A stretch of 64,000 nucleotides of DNA. It comes from Dastarcus helophoroides. Lineage: Eukaryota; Arthropoda; Insecta; Coleoptera; Bothrideridae. The stretch's first letter is position 1. The number at the start of each line of letters is the position of its first letter. Below are positions 56,872 through 64,000 of this stretch, one piece after another. Below the pieces are notes generated by a model, which saw only the letters and a program-made list of their open reading frames with translations, was not told the DNA's origin and did not search any database. Both the position numbers and the translations under genes were made by a program. The stretch lies in contig CM053326.1 of assembly GCA_028583605.1 (NCBI GenBank), forward strand, positions 14,548,587 through 14,612,586. The letters are read 5' to 3'.

Positions 56872-57850
56872 CTCGTCGCTTTAGAGTCTATTGACATCCA
56901 TGTTACAATCCCAAGATAATTCCGAATACAACTATCGGTAATCAAGAATGTCCACACAAAGAACAAAAAAAAATTGTAAATTTTCGAAAATTCCAAAGTG
57001 TCCCAAAAATTTATAAACTGTCAGTAATCACAAAACAAAACTTCCAATAAACTATTAATAATTGAAAATGTCTAATAAGCTATTTATAATCCAATTCAAG
57101 ATAATCCACAAAGAGAAAACATAGACTACAAGATGTTTCCCCAAGCAACAATAAGCCTAAATCTCCAATAACTATTTAAATACTCAATATTAAATTTAAT
57201 TTCCTAAGTTTCAAAAATTAATTGAACAGAGAAGGCACTAATGTTGAACTACAGCTGTTAGACAGAAACAAAATAAATACCAACTTACTCTCAAGTCGTG
57301 AATTCACTTTCAAACAATAAAAACCTTCCAAACAAATCCTACCGTCTTAGCTCCAAAATCCAAACCAAAAGTTTGCACTACTAAACTGGCTAAACCACCA
57401 CACAAAAAAATCTAAAGAGCTAAACGGTATTAACTATGGTTCTCTTAACACTATAAAGCCAGGCTAAACCTGTAATGACCAAGTTCTAATCATAAACCAC
57501 TAACGAACTTAAATCAAAAATTGATTAAAAGACACCAACACTTCAAACCAAAGTCAAAAGTGAATACTTAGTTTAAAAGTTTAAGTCAATATTTAATAAG
57601 TATCAAAAACTATTATTCCAAGGTAATTATAAAATCCAAAATCTTCAAAGTAAAAATCAACAAAGTTCAAAACTAATACGTGAGCTTGCAATAATCAGCC
57701 CAAAAGGAAAATCCAAAAACAAAAATTGCAAGTCACCAAACCAATTAACTATTACCAATAAATCAAACAAAGTCAAATAGGGGATAACTAAATGCAAAGT
57801 CAAGTCACGAGAAAAAAAATTATCACACCAACTTATAAAAAAAAGGGGCC
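56872..57850 (-). other. Gypsy 5' untranslated leader
   Basis: AT-rich sequence between the primer-binding site and gag with no credible ORF. Confidence 0.6.
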
Positions 57851-57867
57851 CCACGTTGTCGGCGCCA
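57851..57867 (-). other. Primer-binding site candidate
   Basis: On the minus strand, 8 nt inside the 5' LTR, TGGCGCCGACAACGTGG begins with TGG, as expected for pairing with a tRNA 3' CCA end. The tRNA is not identified. Confidence 0.6.
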
Positions 57868-57875
57868 AAAATTAC

Positions 57876-60063
57876 TGTTACGGAATTTTTCCCCAGTGAA
57901 GGAGTCGTGGCTTAGTATTTACAATTTACGAGAAATTCTTCTAAGTGCCACTATCAATCGGTGAAATAATTTCCTTCACTATCGCCGGCTAGCGTTGGGG
58001 AAAGAGCAAGAGCCTCTTCTTATTGCAGGCTGGGAGTCGTACACCCCTGTGAGGACCCCTCGTTTGGGCCGATGTGATAATTTAGTGAGTGGAAAACTTT
58101 CCAAAAATTGACAAGTCCGGAACTCAAGAGTAAAAATATTTCTAAGTCCAAGATTCCGTTTAAATAGAATCAAGTTTGGTAATTACGCGGCACGACGGCT
58201 AAAGAATTCCAAAAAGGGGCGCCAGGTGATTTTGAATCACGCAATTTACCTAACGGAGACGTCGAAAAATCACCAAAATATACCCAAGACGGAAGCTGGA
58301 CAACTCACTCCTAGATGGCGTAGTTCCCGTTTTCGTTGCCACTCTCTCTGTGTGACCTACCTTATTGAGAGTGTTGCCGTCTATGTTTTAAGCTTACAAT
58401 TTAGACAAACAGGAAAATAATTCTTAGAGCCAATAAAAAGTAATTCAAAGGCAAAATAAGTTCAGTTTATTGCACGTTCTTTTACACATTAACAATATCC
58501 GCACACAAGGTAATTGTATCTTGTAATCTTAAGTTAAAAATTATTGACACTATTTATTTGAAAGAAAGTGCGCACTTTGTTTCGTACAGTTTCTTATAAA
58601 AGTGGGAATACTTTACCCTTGAAATATATTTCACATTTTAACGTTCTCGATAAATGAATACAAATATTAAGTTCCTGTCTCATTTTAGCCGTAACAAGAG
58701 CCGGGGAAAATTAATAGGCTATCTAAATTAAGGCAACTAAAATTCGAAAATCAGACCCGAAGGATACAAAGATCGGGTAAGATAATTGACAAAGAGCAGG
58801 GAAAAGAAAAGCTAATTAACTAATTTAAAGCTTAGAATCAAAAAAAAAAAAAAAATAATGAGGCAACTGGAATTACTGACTTTAATTAAAAGACAATTGA
58901 TGGGAGTAAGTGTTGCCGAGGGGCGACTTCCCACGGCGCCGCCCAAGAAAAGGAGAAGGAGGACGCAGGTCACCCACCTCGCCTCGGATCCCGAGAGAAA
59001 TCTGTTCGGCTAGCCCCGAAAGCTACCCGCAGAGAACGTCCAGCAAGGAGGCTCGAGATAAAGATGGTGTTTTACTCTCCGCTGCCCCCCTTGCCGTAAG
59101 AACTCCCTAGGAAACTCTCCTAAGGTTAGCCACCCCAGTAACCCCGGAACTCAATTCGAGGTGAATCTCCTGCCTCCAAAGGCAGTATCCCCTCCCGTGA
59201 TCTGAATGACTTAAAACTAAGTTGAAAAGCGGGCCTCTGATGGCCCACTGGAGCAAAATTGACACTGGCTGGACCTAAGCCCACCAGAACAAGCTACGTA
59301 AGCAAACGAAAAGGGGCTGTAGGTAAAATCTCAAACCGTATTATAATTTAGGTTACAATCCAAATAACTGACACATCTATGGTTCCAACTACAATGAGAC
59401 AATCCCCAAATAAGAATATAAAGGAAGGGTACTTAAGTGATCGTCGTGAATGGTCCCAGGTCGAAGTGGATGCTTGTATTTCGTGCAGCTATTGAATAGA
59501 TTTACACGAACTCCGTTTACCGAAGTCCTCGAAGCCCACACTTGGAGGTTTTCACAAGACGACGACCACTCCTTTAGAACTTCTCGTTTCTCTTTACAGG
59601 TCCTGATTGACAGATCAGAGATGGATCCAAGATACAGATGACAAGGATTTAAAAATGAAACCGACAAGGATGCCCTTTTAAATACCGAGGGTTGAGGGGC
59701 ACATGCTCATACCTTGGTTATTAGTCGGCTCTTCCCGCGTGCTTGGGAAGCACCTCCCTGCTTTTCCGGAAAAACCGGAACCATCTGAGACTTTCGTCCT
59801 AACCCAGTAACACCATGAGATACGATCGCCCCAGACGGTCCGAAGATGGGTTACAGTAAATCCCTCACAGGAAAAACATTCAAGATTCACTTGGAAAATT
59901 CTGTAACCGCACCTTGAGAAGGATGACACCCAAGTGAACGACAAGAGAGAAGATGGCCTATTTCTCCCACACCAAGACTGACAGAATATATGCCAGCACT
60001 TACAAAACCAACCGATGTATGATTGGTGGCCTAGCCACAAGCACTATTTCTTAAACCGTAACA
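57876..60063 (-). repeat. Gypsy LTR, 5' copy
   Basis: About 2188 bp, TGTTACGG to CCGTAACA. Both LTRs share an open frame on the minus strand (59678-60040 and 51213-51545) with many Cys/Trp residues, and a 66-codon frame on the plus strand (58910-59110 and 50390-50590). Sharing is expected from LTR identity and is not proof of coding. Confidence 0.9.
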
Positions 60064-61200
60064 GTTTTAATAAAAAAAAGAACTATTATAGGGTCCCAAC
60101 GTTCGGAATACTTGGCTAAGGAAAAACGTAAATTATAGATACCTTTGAAAAACCTTCGTAGGCGAAAGTGCTAGTCTATGTCTGGGCTAGCAATTTGCGC
60201 TATAGCATATTAAATTCTAAAGCCAAGAGATCCAGGATGATTTCTACTTGAGCTGAAAATAAATCTAACTCATTGAGAACACAACACTCCTACCATAATT
60301 TTAAAAGTGTTGACGTGTGCTTTCAGAAAGAAAAGGCGCGCATATATTCAAGCACTGTTAGGACCCATTTCCACGCTCTAGAGCTTGTAGGATAAGCATC
60401 CCGCCACCAAAGAAAGATTTTTCCAGAAAGGATGTGCGATTTTGTTAAAAGATAATAAGCTCTTGTCAGGTTTAAAAATAATAGGCGGCCCTTCTAACAA
60501 GGAAGAGAAGACCGGATACCATAGTTGGGAAGTCCTCAAGGAAAACACTACTATACCTTGAGCCTTACCATTAATAATCATTTGAAGCACTCTTAGTATT
60601 ACAGAAAATGGCAGAAAACAATAAAAAAAGATATATGACCAAGTTACTGTGAAAGTATAAATTGTAGAGCTTTTAGCATCCCTCAACCATGATATACATT
60701 TTTTACATTTATTATTTAGTCTAGAAGCAAAAATATCTATCTCATTCGGAAGGCTGTATTGGATAGCACATGACTTTTTATCTGCTATGACATTATAACA
60801 GAATTTAATGTAAGTGGCAAAAGCAAACAAATTTTTATCATTGCATGGTTTCCAAACTTTTCGAGCGAGTTCGTTTATTTTTTGGTGTTGGATGCTTTCC
60901 ATTCCATTATTATGAGAAATGGCTCTTGTGTTATTTATTCTTTAAAGGATGACACTATTGCAAAGGTAATTAGCGAAGCAGTTAATCCTAAATAATGTTT
61001 AATTCCGTTTCGAATTTTAACCAGAGACCACAGCCTTTACCTCTTTACAGTAGACATTCCAGGGTGTAAGAGGAATACCTGAGAAAATTTCAATTTTATA
61101 GCTGTCTCTTTTACAAAGTTAAGAGTTTTTGATATAGTGTTGATCCACCAACTAAAGTCACTTGCGAAAATGCTAGAAATGCCCATAATTTCGTTGTACT
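60064..61200 (-). pseudogene. DIRS-like RNase H, linker and recombinase N-terminus
   Basis: On the minus strand, NGMESIQHQKINELARKVWK and FATYIKFCYNVIADKKSC (about 60920-60780) match the last part of the RNase H fold (N..AI.YIN.mGS...AD..SR). Then NEIDIFASRLNNKCKKCISW (about 60745), FYCFLPFSVILRVLQMI (about 60630) and QLWYPVFSSLLEGPPIIF (about 60540) form the conserved DIRS linker (IDLFASR...W..FPPFSLI..WYP). The open frame is 60902-60378. Near 60110, YSERWDPIIV leads into the tyrosine recombinase, which continues at 49340 after the gypsy insertion. RT motifs are not visible farther upstream; the element is truncated at about 61200. Confidence 0.78.
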
Positions 61201-61391
61201 GTCCTTTGGAACGCTTATGGAAACTAAAAGAGTATCAATGACTGTTTATGTCGCAAATTAGTTAATACTACATCATATTAAGTGTTTTCAGATGGCTGCA
61301 TCGGAGTCCTATTTTCGGATTTATGATCCTCTATTAGGAAAAGAACTCCTCAAAACCCCCATAAATTTTACATACCAAATATGTAAAAATA
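61201..61391. other. AT-rich spacer
   Basis: Nothing recognised. Confidence 0.4.
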
Positions 61392-61393
61392 TA

Positions 61394-61575
61394 CAGGGTG
61401 TTATATGTAAAAAAATGTAAATTTATATCAACACTCTGTATATGATTGCTACAATAAAATGAAAATAATTTTAAAATGTGCTCCCTATAGGTGTACACCA
61501 GTGGACAAAATTTCATTTTGATATCTTTTCAGGCTTAGGAGCTATCTTCCGTCCACGCACTAATGGCGGACCCTG
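61394..61575. repeat. Small MITE-like repeat (CAGGGT ends)
   Basis: CAGGGT at 61394 and ACCCTG at 61575 are inverted and bordered by TA. The left end itself forms a hairpin with CAACACTCTGTA at about 61432. Too short for firm classification. Confidence 0.35.
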
Positions 61576-61585
61576 TATAGTATAA

Positions 61586-62348
61586 GGAAATTTGAATCAG
61601 TTGGTGCGCGCAGAATTATGCACCTAGCGTGACTGCCGTGCGATGCCTATTAACGGCCTCCACGGGATACGGAGAAATAAACTACAGAACACCACGTTAA
61701 AGTTAGCCCGCGGTATGCCGCTCCGCTCATGGGTTGTTGCCAAATGGTGAGTACGAGTCAGAGTTTGAAGTGTGTATTTGCAGTTTATGATGCCAAATGC
61801 GTAGGTGCCGGCTGTTCTGCTTGCGATTGCTCATTATGCCGCTTACAGGCCCATTCTACGGTTTAATCATTAATTTTTAGATTTGGATTTAAACAATTTT
61901 GCTGAGAAATACATGAACACTTTATTTCTTTAAAAGATCGTAAAGCAGATTTTGTTTTAAAAAAATATTTTTTTTGTGTTTTTGTGAAAATTAATTAGAA
62001 CTTTGTAATAAAATACATTTTATCTTCAAATGCAGTTTTCATTATAAACTGATATAATTTTATTCCTATGAAAGCAAACAATTTTAATTAGGTAACCTAC
62101 AAAGTACTTTAAAGGGGCTCACAAATGTCAATAATGTTTTTTTTTTTTGTACTCGATGAAAACCCAAAAATATTTTCGAGGTTATAAGATGTTAGCTAAA
62201 TTTAATTCGTAAGAATATTATTAAATATCACAACTTTTGTATCTCTTAAATTTAATACCTTGTGATGGCACTGTAGTCACTTAAACTATTAACTACTAAT
62301 ATTTTTGCATCTGCGCACCGCCTTTCAAAAAGTCACCAGCCACCACTG
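61586..62348. mobile_element. Non-autonomous hAT, truncated second copy (inverse orientation)
   Basis: It is the inverse of 37706-38390, with the same GTGCGCGCAGAA.TATGCACC, ACTACAGAACACCACGTTAA and GCAAATGCAAAA.ATTAG-type blocks. It ends with the TIR AGCCACCACTG at 62348. The other end (about 200 bp) is missing, cut at AAGGAAATTTGAA. Confidence 0.8.
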
Positions 62349-62479
62349 CTAAGGTCTAATATCTGTGATAATTTTATTAAATTGGTATTAGCATCATATA
62401 CTTTTTGAATTATCATTTTTCCAAGATATCTATTTTCTTTTCTTTTCCTTTTTCTTTGCAATAGGACACTGTTCTATTT

Positions 62480-62625
62480 GTCTTTAATTTGGAAGCTCCT
62501 GTGAGCTAGATGTCCAGCTCTCGTGCCAACGTTTCGGTGGTCTTCTTGGTGGTCGTTTGGTATTGGGTTTTTCAGTTAGGGCTATCTTCGCCAGGCGGTC
62601 GCTTGCCATGCAGTCTAAAGGACTG
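62480..62625 (-). pseudogene. RTE-like LINE 3' fragment
   Basis: On the minus strand, MASDRLAKIALTEKPNTKRP, then PRRPPKRWHESW, resembles the C-terminal WGH..RM..DRL.K..L..kP.g.RR.GRP..RW block of RTE-type LINEs. It is followed by a stop and an A-rich tail (about 62440-62470). Only the last 45 or so codons remain. Confidence 0.5.
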
Positions 62626-62692
62626 ACGATGTAATATGAAAAAATGTAATGGCAAAGATTATAAGAAATGCGTCATTAAAACGATGTACAAC

Positions 62693-62745
62693 AATAGTAG
62701 TTTGTACAACAAGAGCGGATATGATGTCCATATCGCACGAGAACG
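62693..62745 (+). repeat. Unclassified repeat, 53-bp fragment
   Basis: It is identical or nearly identical to the first 53 bp of the repeats at 43653 and 62912 and stops at the end of the first hairpin arm (GCACGAGAACG). Confidence 0.75.
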
Positions 62746-62911
62746 GCTGGAAGTCATGCAAATACCACTTGAAAGCTTTATATTTTAACGCTTCTGGTTT
62801 TATTTTGCTTGATAGAACAAAGATTTTGTTTATAAAATGAGGAATTAGACATATTCGAACCATTATAGTTAAATTTATTGTATTCTGTACCTTTATAATA
62901 TTAAAGATTCA

Positions 62912-63538
62912 AATAGTAGTTTGTGCAACAAGAGCGGATATGATGTCCATATCGCACGAGAACGAAGTTTGAGCACGACGCCGTAGGCGGAGTGCCTCAA
63001 TCGTTCGAGTGCGATATGGACAATCCGCTCGAGTTGTCCAGCGTATTTTTCCTACGACTACGATCTATCAAAGACTAAAATATGATTTAGCAAATTAATA
63101 ATTTTTCATGTGACATTTGCAGTTTCTAATATATTTTATATAGTGTCCATGTGTGTCATAAATTTATCGTAACGAAATTTATATTTACTTTTGATTTCTA
63201 AGGTAATAATATCTTGAATATTTCACTTGCAGCCTCAGAAATGTCCGCTGGGATAAAGTTTACTGATTCTGCACTAAAAAACTCATTTTAAATAATTTTT
63301 TTGGTAAATACCGAAGTCAGTTTGACAGATTCTATGGTATAATTCTTAATCTAAAAATGACATTCGTCTTTATCGCATGCCATGATGGGTCAATTTCATA
63401 TCCACACTAGTGTGGATATGAAATCGACCAATCACGGCGCTACTTTCGTTATATCCGTTCACTAGGCTGATATGGTCTATCTATCCTGCTCGCAAGGTAT
63501 AAAGAAAACAGTGCATATACGGGTGGGAGTGGGAAAAA
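62912..63538 (+). repeat. Unclassified 0.6 kb interspersed repeat, copy 2
   Basis: It is closely similar to 43653-44259, with the same hairpin and the same end. It has in addition a 30-bp perfect palindrome at 63394-63423 that copy 1 lacks. Confidence 0.8.
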
Positions 63539-64000
63539 CCAATTTGTTGTTGCACAAGAAATCGAAGGAATAATGCAACTCGACTTAGGACATATTTTTG
63601 AAATTATATGCTATGTAAGATGTGAAATAAAAAATAGATGCTTTGCAAAATTTAATCTTTCTGGATGTTGATTTCTGAAGGCAGCAAGATGTTCCCTGTA
63701 CCTAATATGTAAATAAAAAATAAATAAGTCTAAACATATTAAGGCATACTCTTTGGAAAAATCATATACATCAAAATTTCCTGGTATCATGGGATCGGAA
63801 TACTCTGCTCCAATAAATAATTCTCGTAAATCAACAAGGATCTTAATATGTCCACGTTTTAGCATTCAAACCTGAAAGCATCATTTTTCTTTCATAATAA
63901 TTAGCAAAAATGTAGCACCTTTTGTTTTTGTTTAAGGCTTTCTTATCAACAGATTAACTCTAATTAGATTGGGGACAGGGCGAGGATTTGAAGGGACTTA
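63539..64000. other. Unassigned end of window
   Basis: A minus-strand open frame of 84 codons (63865-63611, beginning MLKRGHIKILVDLRELF) has a plausible-looking composition, and a CAG sits a few bases before its ATG that could be a splice acceptor. I recognise no domain. It could be an exon of an unknown gene, an element fragment or chance. Confidence 0.25.

Larger units (their letters stand above)
49345..60063 (-). mobile_element. Ty3/gypsy LTR retrotransposon, full length, inactive
   Basis: It is 10.7 kb with two LTRs of about 2.2 kb whose outer ends are TGTTACGG and CCGTAACA. Reading on the minus strand: 5' LTR (60063-57876), primer-binding site, gag, protease, reverse transcriptase, RNase H, integrase, a roughly 750-bp non-coding part, polypurine tract, 3' LTR. 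The PR-RT-RH-IN order defines Ty3/gypsy. No envelope-like ORF is visible. Most domains have stops or frameshifts. It sits in a DIRS-like element whose coding sequence resumes on both sides. Confidence 0.9.

Noticed and set aside
1..64000. CRISPR arrays, operons, bacterial promoters or terminators
   Set aside because: The sequence is eukaryotic repeat DNA; no regularly spaced short repeats with unique spacers were seen.

Overview
The window is non-coding, AT-rich eukaryotic DNA made almost entirely of decayed and nested transposable elements. I recognise no host protein-coding gene, rRNA or tRNA. The repertoire (R4/Dong-like, RTE-like and I/R1-group LINEs; DIRS-like and Ty3/gypsy retrotransposons; Penelope-like elements with hammerhead ribozymes; mariner, Tc1, pogo, hAT and long foldback elements) points to an arthropod, most likely an insect. 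I cannot place the order.

Layout. 1-4453: AT-rich spacer opening with one copy of a dispersed repeat. 4454-12184: two R4/Dong-like LINE remnants lying between two (TAA)n tracts; the second is interrupted by a 1.34 kb near-perfect palindrome (7808-9147) that carries two divergently oriented hammerhead ribozymes and has 12-bp target duplications. 12237-16315: two long foldback elements, the second holding a deleted mariner, a hAT-type element and, inside that, a deleted Tc1. 18300-22495: I/R1-group LINE with endonuclease, reverse transcriptase, RNase H and a Cys/His finger, all frameshifted. 22500-29630: AT-rich spacer with a Harbinger-like MITE and a small foldback. 29768-33691: a complete but dead hAT element with TIRs and 8-bp TSD, split by an RTE-like LINE with its own 12-bp TSD. 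34900-35850: Penelope-like element with a GIY-YIG endonuclease ORF and a decayed ribozyme. 36285-38599: a foldback and a non-autonomous hAT. 39468-42221: pogo-like element broken by another ribozyme-bearing Penelope-like insertion. 42927-46357: a short copy of the palindromic family, a 0.6 kb unclassified repeat and a deleted hAT. 48834-61200: a DIRS-like element split by a 10.7 kb gypsy element with 2.2 kb LTRs. 61394-64000: smaller repeats, including second copies of families seen earlier.

The most notable signal is three different hammerhead ribozyme sequences (CTGACGA, CTGAAGA and CTGATGA cores), each in a Penelope-like or pLTR-like repeat. In each, stem III is a short self-complementary palindrome with no loop (ACATCGATGT, ACGCGT, ACTAGT). 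That is the design expected of ribozymes that cleave as dimers.

Nesting gives relative ages: hAT after its host repeat, then RTE; pogo then Penelope-like; DIRS then gypsy; R4-like LINE then palindromic element. Nearly every coding segment carries stops or frameshifts, so the locus is an element graveyard rather than a working gene region.
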